Of a DNA stretch of 64,000 nucleotides, positions 1 to 7,904 are shown piece after piece. The stretch comes from Brachyspira suanatina. Lineage in GTDB: Bacteria > Spirochaetota > Brachyspiria > Brachyspirales > Brachyspiraceae. Below the pieces are notes generated by a model. The model did not search any database. It was not told where the DNA came from and saw only the letters and a program-made list of their open reading frames with translations. The stretch spans positions 233,743-297,742 of the forward strand of contig NZ_CVLB01000002.1 in the NCBI RefSeq assembly GCF_001049755.1, in the 5' to 3' direction. Both the position numbers and the translations under genes were made by a program. Within the stretch, counting starts at the first letter, position 1. Every line of letters starts with the position of its first letter.

Positions 1-238
1 AATATTTATTATAATGATTAGCTACCAATGTTCTTATATGTTCGCTTCCGCCTGATTGAGTATATCCTAAAGTGTGAGTTTTAGCATACTCACATCCGTA
101 TTCAATTAATTCTTTAGGAGGCAGCAAATCAGGTTCACCTATTGTAAGCATTATAGCATTTTCTTTTTTCTGTGCTTTTTCGGTAAGTTCTCTTATAAGC
201 GAATATGGCACTTGAACTATGTTTTTATTGAGTTCCAT
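1..238 (-). CDS. Class I/II pyridoxal-phosphate aminotransferase, N-terminal part (runs off window)
   Basis: Only the first 79 codons are inside the window; the gene continues past base 1. The start ATG (bases 236-238) follows a GGAG ribosome site by 8 nt. The visible protein begins MELNKNIVQVPYSLIREL and carries TIGEPDLLPPKEL and LGYTQSGGSEHIR, which match the N-terminal arm and substrate-side region of aspartate-family aminotransferases. Four diaminopimelate-pathway genes lie just upstream on the same strand, so the likely role is the N-acetyl-LL-diaminopimelate aminotransferase that the acetylase route needs. That role comes from context; the fold assignment is firmer. A terminator lies between it and dapH, so it probably has its own promoter in the AT-rich 239-445 stretch. 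Confidence 0.75.
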   Translation of the reverse strand, partial: MELNKNIVQVPYSLIRELTEKAQKKENAIMLTIGEPDLLPPKELIEYGCEYAKTHTLGYTQSGGSEHIRTLVANHYNKY

Positions 239-445
239 AACGATTCTCCATAGATATTTTTTTAATTAATACATTCAAATATAATATTATATACAATAAT
301 ATTATATATAATAATCAATATATTTTACCAAAAATATTTAATTTGTCAATTTCTATTATAAAAAAGTGGAATATTTTTTATAAAAAAATATATAATTAGC
401 TATATAAATTTAATATAAAGTAATAAGTATTAATTAAAATTTTGA

Positions 446-477
446 AATAAAAAAGCCTCCGTATACACAGAGGCTTT
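446..477 (-). terminator. Intrinsic terminator after dapH
   Basis: An 8-bp perfect stem (452-459 pairs with 470-477) with a 10-nt loop is followed on the minus strand by a run of T. It closes the transcript running from the deacetylase through dapH. The rest of 239-506 is AT-rich with no ORF. Confidence 0.85.
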
Positions 478-506
478 ACAATTATTATTTATTGTAAGAA
501 ATTATT

Positions 507-1211
507 TTATTTTCTTAAATCATCTACCAATTTAGTTTTATCAGCAGTTTTCTCATCTTTAGTTTTTACTACTTTAGCAGGATTTCCAGCAACCACCTGA
601 TTTTCTTCAACATCTTCTATAACAACAGCACCAGCACCTATTACAGCATTCTTTCCAATATGAACACCTTCAATAATAACTGCATTAGCACCTATTACAA
701 CATTATCCTCTACAATAACAGGTTTAGCAGAAGGAGGCTCAATAACACCTGCAAGTACAGCACCAGCACCTACATGACAATTCTTTCCTACAATAGCACG
801 TCCTCCTAAAACAGCACCCATATCTATCATAGTACCCTCTCCTACTTCAGCACCAATATTTATAACAGCTCCCATCATAATAACAGCATTATCACCTATT
901 GTTACTTTATCTCTGATTATAGCACCCGGCTCGATTCTTGCATTAACATTAAAATAATCTAAAGTAGGAACACCAGAATTTCTTCTGTCATTTTCCAAAT
1001 AATAATCTTCTATGGAATCTTTATATCCTTCTAATATAGCTTTTATATCCTCATAATCTCCAACTACAAAATGAAAATTTCCTGAAGAAAATACCTTAGC
1101 ATTAGTTTTTATTTCAGCTAAATTTCCTTTTATATACATTTTAACTGGTGTTTTCTTTTTAGAATTTTTAATGTAAGCAATAATATCTTCTGACTTTTCT
1201 AACATATCCAT
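507..1211 (-). CDS. dapH: 2,3,4,5-tetrahydropyridine-2,6-dicarboxylate N-acetyltransferase
   Basis: This 234-aa enzyme acetylates tetrahydrodipicolinate with acetyl-CoA in the acetylase branch of diaminopimelate/lysine synthesis. Residues 1-85 form the DapH-type N-terminal domain. From about residue 90 there are hexapeptide repeats of the left-handed beta-helix acyltransferase fold (for example [20 protein letters not shown] and [20 protein letters not shown]). Length agrees with Bacillus DapH (about 236 aa). The ATG has an AGGAG site 9 nt upstream. It is the last gene before a terminator, 60 bp downstream of dapB. The N-terminal domain and the pathway neighbours favour DapH over the succinyl-type DapD. 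Confidence 0.93.
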   Translation of the reverse strand: MDMLEKSEDIIAYIKNSKKKTPVKMYIKGNLAEIKTNAKVFSSGNFHFVVGDYEDIKAILEGYKDSIEDYYLENDRRNSGVPTLDYFNVNARIEPGAIIRDKVTIGDNAVIMMGAVINIGAEVGEGTMIDMGAVLGGRAIVGKNCHVGAGAVLAGVIEPPSAKPVIVEDNVVIGANAVIIEGVHIGKNAVIGAGAVVIEDVEENQVVAGNPAKVVKTKDEKTADKTKLVDDLRK

Positions 1212-1271
1212 TTCCGTATTCTCCTATAATAATTTTTAACAGCATTATCGACTTGTTATTTATAATTTTTA

Positions 1272-1967
1272 TTAAGCTAAAACCTCTTTCATTCTATAAA
1301 GACCAGGTTTTTTACCTACAAGGAATTTAGCAGCTTTAATAGCACCATTAGCAAAAATTCTTCTAGAAGTAGATGAGTGCTTAATCTCTATAATTTCATC
1401 ATCTCCATAAAAAATAACACTATGATCTCCTACAACAGATCCTCCTCTTACAGAATGCATACCTATTTCTTTTTTATCTCTTACATGAAGACCGCTTCTT
1501 CCGCTTACTAAGAACATTTCATTATCTAAAGCATCATTAATAACATTGAATAAACTTTTAGCTGTTCCGCTTGGGGAGTCAACTTTTCTATTATGATGTG
1601 TTTCAATGATTTCAATATCAAAATTCCTAAGCTGAGGAGCTATTTTAGATACTATCTCATTCATAAGATTTATTCCTATACAAGTATTAGATGATAATAC
1701 TATAGGTACATGTGTAGAAGCTTCAACAATCTTAGCAAGCATAGTTTCATCATAACCTGTAGTACATATAACCATAGGTATATTATTTTTAATACTATAA
1801 TCTATCATAGCAGGAAGTCTTGAAAAATGAGAGAAATCTATAATAATATCTCCCTTTTCATTTGTAAAATCATCAGCAAAACCTGATATTTCTAATTCTC
1901 CTTCTTTTTCTATAACTTCTTTTAAAATTGAGCTCATAACTCCTGTTCCATGTATTAATACTTTCAT
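1272..1967 (-). CDS. dapB: 4-hydroxy-tetrahydrodipicolinate reductase
   Basis: This cytosolic NAD(P)H-dependent reductase makes tetrahydrodipicolinate. The DapB signature is complete: EIIETHHNRKVDSPSGTA, with the catalytic HH pair and Lys, at about residues 120-137. The N-terminal nucleotide loop reads GTGVMSS in place of the usual GxxGxMG. At 231 aa it is shorter than the E. coli enzyme (273 aa), the trimming falling mostly in the N-terminal Rossmann part. An AGGAG site sits 6 nt before the ATG. It lies 27 bp downstream of dapA in one operon. The product feeds DapH directly. Confidence 0.93.
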   Translation of the reverse strand: MKVLIHGTGVMSSILKEVIEKEGELEISGFADDFTNEKGDIIIDFSHFSRLPAMIDYSIKNNIPMVICTTGYDETMLAKIVEASTHVPIVLSSNTCIGINLMNEIVSKIAPQLRNFDIEIIETHHNRKVDSPSGTAKSLFNVINDALDNEMFLVSGRSGLHVRDKKEIGMHSVRGGSVVGDHSVIFYGDDEIIEIKHSSTSRRIFANGAIKAAKFLVGKKPGLYRMKEVLA

Positions 1968-1994
1968 ATTTTTCTCCTTTTAATTTTTATAAAA

Positions 1995-2876
1995 TTATTT
2001 TTTTAATCCGTATTTATTTATAATATTTATTACATGCTCTCTATTTTTATCACTCAAAGGACCTAATGGAGAACGGCATTCACCAACATTAAATCCAATA
2101 ATATTCATAGCCTCTTTTATAGGAGCAGGATTAGTTTCTATAAACATAGCTCTTGTTAAATCTATATATTTAATTTGAGCTTTGATAGCCTCATTTACAT
2201 TTCCATTAAGAAAATTCATAACCATATCATGATTTTCTTTAGGAATAATATTACTAGTAACAGATATAACACCTTTAGCACCTAAAGCCATCATAGGAGT
2301 TACCATATCATCATTTCCAGAATATAAATCCAACTTAGGTGCAATATTAGCTATATCGGCAACATAACCAATATCACCGCTTGCCTCCTTAATACCCAAA
2401 ATATTAGAAATCTCAGACAATGTTTTTATAACATTAAGAGATAATTTTACCCCTGTTCTTGAAGGAACACTATATATAATCACAGGACATTTAACACTAT
2501 TTGCTATTTTCGTATAATAATCAATAATTCCGCTTTCATTACCTTTATTATAATACGGAGTAACAGCCATTACCATATCAGCACCATACTCGTAAGATTT
2601 TTTACTGAACTCTACTGCTGATGCTGTGTTATTAGTTCCTGTACCGGCTATAACTATAGTTCTTTTTTTTGTACGCTCTATACAAAATTTAATAACCTGC
2701 ATTCTTTCTTCAGGTGTAAGAGTAGCGCTTTCTGCTGTAGTACCCGCTGCAATTATAGCATCTGTTTTATTAGCTATTTGAAATTCAATTAACTCTTCTA
2801 ATTTTTCATAATTAACTTGATTATCTTCCGTAAATGGTGTTATTAAAGCTACACCAGCTCCCTCAAATAATGACAT
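1995..2876 (-). CDS. dapA: 4-hydroxy-tetrahydrodipicolinate synthase
   Basis: This 293-aa TIM-barrel aldolase condenses pyruvate with aspartate semialdehyde. The Schiff-base lysine is Lys163 in GIKEASGD. The catalytic tyrosine is Tyr135 in IIYSVPSRTG, and the threonine loop is AGTTAES (43-49). The YY pair at 108-109 matches the tyrosine contributed across the dimer interface. Length is normal. An AGGAG site lies 6 nt before the ATG. It is transcribed with the upstream deacetylase gene (65-bp gap) and dapB. Confidence 0.95.
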   Translation of the reverse strand: MSLFEGAGVALITPFTEDNQVNYEKLEELIEFQIANKTDAIIAAGTTAESATLTPEERMQVIKFCIERTKKRTIVIAGTGTNNTASAVEFSKKSYEYGADMVMAVTPYYNKGNESGIIDYYTKIANSVKCPVIIYSVPSRTGVKLSLNVIKTLSEISNILGIKEASGDIGYVADIANIAPKLDLYSGNDDMVTPMMALGAKGVISVTSNIIPKENHDMVMNFLNGNVNEAIKAQIKYIDLTRAMFIETNPAPIKEAMNIIGFNVGECRSPLGPLSDKNREHVINIINKYGLKK

Positions 2877-2941
2877 ATTAATCTCCTTTAATTATATATT
2901 GTATTTCTTTTTTTTTCTATAGTAAAAACAAAATAATGATA

Positions 2942-4123
2942 TTACTTTATAAACTTATCTTTATTTTTATATGTATTATAAACATTTAATATCTGCATTT
3001 TCACCCCTATATTAATGGCATTTTCATCTATATCAAATAAACCATTATGAATAGGTGCATTGATTTTTTCATTAGAAACTCCTAAACTAAAGAAAGCTCC
3101 TTTTACTCTTTGAACATAATAACTAAAATCTTCAGCTGTCATATTAGCTTTTTCAAGCAGGCAATTTTCTTTACCCAAAAAAGATTCAGCAGAATTTTTT
3201 ACTATATTAACAGCATCATCATGATTAATCAAAGCAGGATATGAAGGAATATTAACAAATTTTGCATCAGCATTAAAACTTTTTGCTGTATTGTTAATTA
3301 TATTTTCTATCATACTTAATCTTTTGTTTCTAGTATCATCATCGCATAGCATTCTGATAATACCTTCCATCTTAACATTATCAGCCACTACATTATTAGC
3401 ACTTCCTCCGTTTATAGTTCCTATATGAAGCCTCATACTTCCGTCTGTAAAAGCTGAAGTAAAGCTATGAAGCTGAGTTATAATATGAGCAGCAATTACT
3501 ATAGCATCTATACCATTATATGATTTAGCTCCATGGGCAGATTTTCCATATATATGCACTTCAAACATATTAGAACTAGCATACATTGCTCCATAAGTAA
3601 CACTTACTTGTCCTACATTTATTTCAGGACGAACATGAAGCCCATAAATAACATTAACATTATCTAAAGCTTTTTCATTTATCATAGGCAAAGCTCCGCC
3701 TGTAGTTTCCTCTGCAGGCTGATATATAAGCCTAATATTACAAGGAGGCTTTATTTCCGAAAAATATTTTGATACGCCTGTAAGCACCGCAGTATGAACA
3801 TCATGTCCGCAGGAATGACATTTACCCTTATTTTGTGATGAATAAGAGCAGTTTTTTTTATCTTCCATAGGCAAAGCGTCCATATCTGCCCTAAAAGCTA
3901 TAGTAAAATCTTTATCTTCGCCTTCTATATCTGCTATTATTCCTGTTTCAGCAACTTTATTCTTATATTTTATATTTAATGAATCAAGTATAGAAGAAAT
4001 TTTTTCTGATGTTCTAAACTCTTGAAATCCAAGTTCAGGATGGGCATGCAAATCTCTTCTTAAATCTATTAAAAAGTCTTTCATAGCTGAAAGAGCATTT
4101 TCTGATATTATATTATCCTGCAT
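2942..4123 (-). CDS. M20-family metallo-amidohydrolase, probable N-acetyldiaminopimelate deacetylase
   Basis: A 393-aa M20D peptidase-family amidohydrolase. Metal-site motifs visible are CGHDVHTAV (about residues 104-112) and QPAEETTGGA (about 135-144), plus a C-terminal His region (APIHNGLFDID). These match hippurate hydrolase/N-acetyldiaminopimelate deacetylase enzymes. It is the first gene of the dapA-dapB-dapH transcript. Because dapH makes N-acetylated intermediates, the expected job is removal of acetyl from N-acetyl-LL-diaminopimelate. A GAGGTG site lies about 9 nt before the ATG. The family also contains generic N-acyl amino acid hydrolases, so the specific substrate is inferred from the operon. 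Confidence 0.85.
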   Translation of the reverse strand: MQDNIISENALSAMKDFLIDLRRDLHAHPELGFQEFRTSEKISSILDSLNIKYKNKVAETGIIADIEGEDKDFTIAFRADMDALPMEDKKNCSYSSQNKGKCHSCGHDVHTAVLTGVSKYFSEIKPPCNIRLIYQPAEETTGGALPMINEKALDNVNVIYGLHVRPEINVGQVSVTYGAMYASSNMFEVHIYGKSAHGAKSYNGIDAIVIAAHIITQLHSFTSAFTDGSMRLHIGTINGGSANNVVADNVKMEGIIRMLCDDDTRNKRLSMIENIINNTAKSFNADAKFVNIPSYPALINHDDAVNIVKNSAESFLGKENCLLEKANMTAEDFSYYVQRVKGAFFSLGVSNEKINAPIHNGLFDIDENAINIGVKMQILNVYNTYKNKDKFIK

Positions 4124-4140
4124 TATTTAAACACCTCAAT

Positions 4141-4185
4141 AAAAAAACAGTTATACCATATAGATATAAAACATTACTATGTATA
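4141..4185 (-). promoter_or_regulatory. Terminator-like hairpin in the leader of the DAP operon
   Basis: On the minus strand, bases 4185-4177 (TATACATAG) pair with 4163-4160 plus 4156-4152 (CTAT and GTATA), leaving a 3-nt bulge. The 13-nt loop is at 4176-4164. Four bases later there is a run of seven T (4147-4141). The stem is AT-rich, so it is a weak terminator at best, but its place between the leader ORF and the first dap-operon gene fits an attenuator. I did not find a convincing alternative antiterminator. Confidence 0.45.
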
Positions 4186-4218
4186 TTATTTTTATTAATT
4201 TTAGAATTATTAAAAAGA

Positions 4219-4335
4219 TTACTTCTTAGATTTTGAAAGGGTACGTTTTGAAGATTTATAGAATTTAGAAAATTGAAAGCATATATTTGAATGATTATAT
4301 GAACGGCCTGAAATACAGGTGAATGAAGTGTACAT
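4219..4335 (-). CDS. Putative 38-residue leader peptide with lysine-rich end
   Basis: A small ORF upstream of the DAP operon. It reads MYTSFTCISG, RSYNHSNICF, QFSKFYKSSK, RTLSKSKK. An AAGGAG site (4342-4347) lies 6 nt before its ATG, and a consensus promoter lies just upstream, so the spacing is that of a genuine, strongly expressed ORF. Six of its last 15 residues are lysine and it is also rich in serine. It ends 95 nt before the deacetylase start. The position and lysine content suggest a leader peptide that senses charged tRNA-Lys. A small free-standing protein, or a chance ORF in an AT-rich genome, cannot be excluded. Confidence 0.55.
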   Translation of the reverse strand: MYTSFTCISGRSYNHSNICFQFSKFYKSSKRTLSKSKK

Positions 4336-4370
4336 TCTAAACTCCTTAAATTTTTATTTATAGTAATATT

Positions 4371-4399
4371 ATTATATGTAATAATATATTAAAAGTCAA
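4371..4399 (-). promoter_or_regulatory. Consensus sigma-70 promoter of the DAP operon
   Basis: Minus strand: TTGACT (4394-4399), a 17-bp spacer, then TATAAT (4371-4376). Predicted transcription start is about 4364, giving a 5' leader of roughly 30 nt before the small lysine-rich ORF. It is among the closest matches to the consensus in the window. Confidence 0.75.
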
Positions 4400-4478
4400 G
4401 AAAAACTAAATTATTTTTTTATAAAAAGATTTGAATTATCAGAATATAAAAATTATGGAATTAATGGAAATATATTAT

Positions 4479-4790
4479 TTATTTTTTCTCAGTATCTGCT
4501 GCAACTGTATTATATACAGAATCAACAATATCAGTAACTCTCACTCCAAAACATTCGTCTATAACTACAACTTCACCTTTAGCTATTAATTTACCATTAA
4601 CAAGCAAATCAACAGGCTCACCAGCTAGTTTCTGAAGCTCTATAATAGAACCTTCACCAAGACTTAATATCTCTTTAATGCTTAAACGAGCTCTTCCTAA
4701 TTCTACTGTTACATTTATTGTAACATCCATCAATAGGCCGATGTTATTAGAAGGTATACCATTAGAATTTTTATTGTCTACACTACTCAT
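4479..4790 (-). CDS. fliN: Short FliN-type flagellar switch protein (SpoA domain only)
   Basis: This 103-aa protein is almost only a SpoA/FliN C-terminal domain (residues about 17-92), the fold that builds the base of the flagellar C-ring. It is a close copy of the C-terminus of the FliY protein encoded upstream; a block running through [20 protein letters not shown] is identical in both. It stands outside the fliLMY transcript, separated by a terminator, with its own weak promoter (TTGAAA, 16 bp, TATAAT) and no clear Shine-Dalgarno site. In other bacteria FliN of this size partners FliM (and FliY where both exist), so a switch-complex role is likely. It could also be a regulator or a recent duplicate. 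Confidence 0.85.
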   Translation of the reverse strand: MSSVDNKNSNGIPSNNIGLLMDVTINVTVELGRARLSIKEILSLGEGSIIELQKLAGEPVDLLVNGKLIAKGEVVVIDECFGVRVTDIVDSVYNTVAADTEKK

Positions 4791-4884
4791 TATTTTACTT
4801 TTATTATTTATTATATTACATGATCGATTATATTATATATATTTATTCAATAATTTCAATTATATTTATAAAAAAATAATAAAA

Positions 4885-4906
4885 AAGCGGGAAATTACTC
4901 CCGCTT
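4885..4906 (-). terminator. Intrinsic terminator of the fliL-fliM-fliY transcript
   Basis: A GC-rich 8-bp stem (4885-4892 with 4899-4906) and 6-nt loop, followed on the minus strand by a T-rich run (4884-4871). It separates fliY from the free-standing fliN paralogue. Confidence 0.9.
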
Positions 4907-4933
4907 CATTATATTGGTAATTATTTTAACTTA

Positions 4934-6016
4934 TTATCTAGGTTTATTAGTAAGTCTATCCATAGGATTGATAATATCAGTAACACGAACACCGAAGTTT
5001 TCATCTATTACTACAACCTCACCTTTTGCTATTAACTTACCATTAACAAGCAAATCAACAGGCTCACCGGCTAATTTTTGAAGCTCTATAATAGAACCTT
5101 CACCAAGTCCTAATATATCTCTAATAGTCATAGTAGCTCTACCAAGCTCTACAGTCATATTCATGGTTACATCCATGAGCAGACCGATATTTCCTGTTCC
5201 TTGTACGTCAGATGCAGGCATTAGAGAGTTAAACTCAGCATGCTGTACTCCTAATTGAGGACCGGAATCAAAGGCTTGATTATCTACAAGTCCTGACATA
5301 GAGTTATTAGCAGAAGCTCCAGCATTTGAAGTATTTCCTCCAGCAGAAGGTGCTGCAGCATTATTAGATGCAGAACCTATAAGGCTTTGTAATAATGGAA
5401 GCTCTAAAGCAAATACATAAGGAGCATTCTCCACTTCACCTTCAATAGAAAGTGAACCGCTTACTATAGCTAAAGGACCTGGTATATTAATACTGAAAGC
5501 ATCCTCTAATATAGAAGTTTCTATAGGAGAGTTAGTAAAAGTTCCTCCAAACCTTGAAGATAAAGCACTGTCGGAAACTCCCACCATTTGAGAGAAAGCC
5601 TCTTTCAATACTTGTGATACCATATCATTCAAAGCTGCTTCTTTTTGTCCCATCATAAGAGAAGCAACTATTAAAGCTTCATTTTCTCCCATGAAGTAAT
5701 AAACATTTCCTGTAATAGAGCCTGTATATCCTACTTTAGCTTCTATCATTTTGCCGGAAAGCATTTGATGTAAATTATTTACATCTCCGACTGTAGTTGT
5801 AATATTAGTGATAGATACAGTCTTTGTAGAAATAGAAGATAATGAGAAAGCCTGATTCTCAGCTATCATTTTAGCAGCTTCATTGAAAAGCTGTTTATCT
5901 ACATTTCCGCCTCCGTTATTTGATGCTTTAGGAGCAGTGTCTCCTCCAAAAGCTTCATCGGCACCTTTTAACAAAGCTTCTATTTCGTCTTGAGATAATG
6001 CACCGTCACTCATCAT
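4934..6016 (-). CDS. fliY: Flagellar motor switch protein FliY
   Basis: A 360-aa C-ring protein. It begins with an EIEALL motif (residues 11-16), like the CheY-binding helix of FliM/FliY. A CheC-like domain spans about 40-215, followed by a Gly/Ser/Asn/Ala-rich linker and a SpoA/FliN domain at about 270-350. In the CheC-like part the phosphatase motif ExxN reads E139-A-F-S142, so the catalytic Asn is absent and CheY-P phosphatase activity is doubtful. The gene starts 4 bp after fliM stops. ATG codons at 6016 and 6013 are both possible starts. Some annotations of spirochaete genomes call this gene fliN. Confidence 0.9.
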   Translation of the reverse strand: MMSDGALSQDEIEALLKGADEAFGGDTAPKASNNGGGNVDKQLFNEAAKMIAENQAFSLSSISTKTVSITNITTTVGDVNNLHQMLSGKMIEAKVGYTGSITGNVYYFMGENEALIVASLMMGQKEAALNDMVSQVLKEAFSQMVGVSDSALSSRFGGTFTNSPIETSILEDAFSINIPGPLAIVSGSLSIEGEVENAPYVFALELPLLQSLIGSASNNAAAPSAGGNTSNAGASANNSMSGLVDNQAFDSGPQLGVQHAEFNSLMPASDVQGTGNIGLLMDVTMNMTVELGRATMTIRDILGLGEGSIIELQKLAGEPVDLLVNGKLIAKGEVVVIDENFGVRVTDIINPMDRLTNKPR

Positions 6017-6020
6017 AACC

Positions 6021-7052
6021 TTAATCCTCCTCTTTTAATAAATCGTCTTCGGTTATATCAGCCTCTCCATCCATAACACCTGTAAGCTGTACAGCCATTC
6101 TGCTGCCTGATATACCAGGACGACATAAGAATTTCTTTCTGTTTCCTATCTTGAATATGACAGGATCTGTAATCTTAGTATCTGTAAACTTAACAACATC
6201 ACCTTTCTGAAGATTGAGAATGTCTGATAGCGGTAATTGCATAGATCCAAGTTCCGCCGAAGTTTCAACAAATATATTTTGTAATTTTTCTTTTATTATC
6301 TTTAAATTCTCGCTAGTGCTGCCTCTTCTAATAGATGCATACCAATATTGAGCTGAAAACTTAGATAGTATAGGCTCAATAGTAATATATGGTATACAAA
6401 AGTTCATCATACCTTCAACATCAGCTACCTTAGTTTCCAAAGTAATTAAAACAACCATGTCATTAGGACTAACCATTTGAGCAAACTGAGGGTTAGTTTC
6501 TATAGAACCCAAACGCGGTCTTAAATCTATTACCTGCGACCAAGCCTCTCTCAAGTTACCTAGTATTCTTACTATAATACCTTCCATAACTGATAACTCA
6601 ATATCTGTAAGCTCTCTGTTTAAATTCTTAGGACTTTCACCGGGTCCTCCAAACAATCTATCAATTATAGTAAATGTGATAGATGGGTCAATCTCTAATA
6701 TGGAACTTCCTTTCAAAGGGTCCATACTTACAATAGCCAAAGTAGAAGGATTGCTAACACTTCTTATAAACTCTTCATAAGTAAGCTGATCTACGCTTGC
6801 TACGTGAATACCTACTAAAGTTCTTAACTGTGCAGATAATGAAGTTGTGGTAACACGAGCAAAGTTTTCATGCATCATCTGAAGCGTTCTAATTTGGTCT
6901 TTTGAAAACTTATCGGGACGTTTAAAGTCGTATATCTTTATCTTTCTATGCTCTACTTCTACACGTTTAGTATCAATATTATCTAAACTTTCACCTGATG
7001 ATATAGCACTTAATAACGCATCTATTTCGCTTTGTGACAATACTTCTGTCAT
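6021..7052 (-). CDS. fliM: Flagellar motor switch protein FliM
   Basis: This 343-aa protein forms the middle of the flagellar C-ring and binds CheY-P. The N-terminal LSQSEIDALLSAI is the canonical CheY-P binding motif. The central CheC-like domain contains the FliG-contact loop LFGGPGES (about residues 132-139). A SpoA domain lies at about 255-330, reading MQLPLSDILNLQKGDVV. Length is normal for FliM. It sits 46 bp after fliL and 4 bp before fliY, in one transcript. Confidence 0.97.
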   Translation of the reverse strand: MTEVLSQSEIDALLSAISSGESLDNIDTKRVEVEHRKIKIYDFKRPDKFSKDQIRTLQMMHENFARVTTTSLSAQLRTLVGIHVASVDQLTYEEFIRSVSNPSTLAIVSMDPLKGSSILEIDPSITFTIIDRLFGGPGESPKNLNRELTDIELSVMEGIIVRILGNLREAWSQVIDLRPRLGSIETNPQFAQMVSPNDMVVLITLETKVADVEGMMNFCIPYITIEPILSKFSAQYWYASIRRGSTSENLKIIKEKLQNIFVETSAELGSMQLPLSDILNLQKGDVVKFTDTKITDPVIFKIGNRKKFLCRPGISGSRMAVQLTGVMDGEADITEDDLLKEED

Positions 7053-7098
7053 ACGAATATCCTTCTCTTATAAATTTTTTCAATAGCATTCTTTAGCA

Positions 7099-7644
7099 TT
7101 AGCTTAACAAGAAGTTATCAAATAATATACCATCTATTTGACCATTTCTAAGCATACTATTAATTTCCCGCTTAATATCAGCTTTTAATTGCTCTCTGCC
7201 CTCATTAGTCCTCAACTGATCATAAGTATAAGAACTAAGTATAGTAGTAATTCTATCTCTTATCATATAGAATCTTTCTGGAAGTTCTACTGCAAGCTGT
7301 TTAGTATTAGTAGTATAAGTTAATATAATACTTACTTTTACATATCTTGCTACATCCATATCTGCAGTATTTACGTTAAACTCAGGGTCTATACGATAGA
7401 TTGATGGTGGTGGCTGTTTTACCATATCATCAACTACGCCGCCCTGTACGCCTGCAGCTTTTCCTACACTTTTAGATACAAAAAATGCTATAAGCCCGGA
7501 TATTAAAGCCACAACTAAAATGGCAGCAATTCCCATAAGTATTTTTACAATCATAGGGCTTAAACCAAATTTTTTCTTTGGTGCAGCTTCGGCTTGTTCT
7601 TCCTCTTCGCCTTCTTCCAAATCTAAATTTTCTTCGTCTGCCAT
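7099..7644 (-). CDS. fliL: Flagellar basal body-associated protein FliL
   Basis: A 181-aa single-pass inner membrane protein that supports stator function. It has an acidic cytoplasmic N-terminus (residues 1-21), a basic KKK before a transmembrane helix at about 31-54, and a periplasmic FliL domain. It ends FDNFLLS, a typical FliL terminus. It is the first gene of the fliL-fliM-fliY block. Its upstream region holds both a sigma-28-like and a sigma-70-like promoter. In most spirochaetes fliL directly follows motB; here motB is about 29 kb away. Confidence 0.92.
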   Translation of the reverse strand: MADEENLDLEEGEEEEQAEAAPKKKFGLSPMIVKILMGIAAILVVALISGLIAFFVSKSVGKAAGVQGGVVDDMVKQPPPSIYRIDPEFNVNTADMDVARYVKVSIILTYTTNTKQLAVELPERFYMIRDRITTILSSYTYDQLRTNEGREQLKADIKREINSMLRNGQIDGILFDNFLLS

Positions 7645-7680
7645 ATAATTTCCTCACTTAAATTAATATGTTATTTTACA

Positions 7681-7709
7681 ATTATATAACAGTAAAATAA
7701 AATTAGCAA
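7681..7709 (-). promoter_or_regulatory. Sigma-70-like promoter of fliL
   Basis: Minus strand: TTGCTA (7704-7709), a 17-bp spacer, TATAAT (7681-7686). The start would be near 7674, about 30 nt before fliL. It is a good -10 with a moderate -35. Confidence 0.5.
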
Positions 7710-7751
7710 CTCTTATGTTAACTTTAACTTTTTTTACTGTCCTTATATATA

Positions 7752-7777
7752 ATATCGGTAAAGTAAAAAAACACTTA
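7752..7777 (-). promoter_or_regulatory. Sigma-28-like promoter upstream of fliL
   Basis: Minus strand: TAAG (7774-7777), 15 bp, CCGATAT (7752-7758). This resembles the flagellar sigma-28/sigma-D pattern (TAAA, N15, GCCGATAT). Similar motifs occur before flgE and cheX. The rest of 7645-7904 is AT-rich and shared with the divergent pyrR gene. Confidence 0.5.
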
Positions 7778-7904
7778 ACATATTTTTTATGCAAAAGTAA
7801 AAAAATATTATGTTGATTTTTTTTATCATAATCGTTATAATTTTCATAATTGCTTAATTACAACTTCACAAAGCGATTAACTTAAAATATCAAAGGAGTA
7901 TTAA

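Noticed and set aside
4124-4478. An L-box lysine riboswitch or T-box before the DAP operon
   Set aside because: The conserved L-box core and T-box motif sequences are absent, and the transcribed leader is mostly the small ORF.
7645-7904. A PyrR-binding attenuator in front of pyrR
   Set aside because: I looked for the binding-loop sequence and overlapping hairpins of pyr leaders and saw none; the region is AT-rich.
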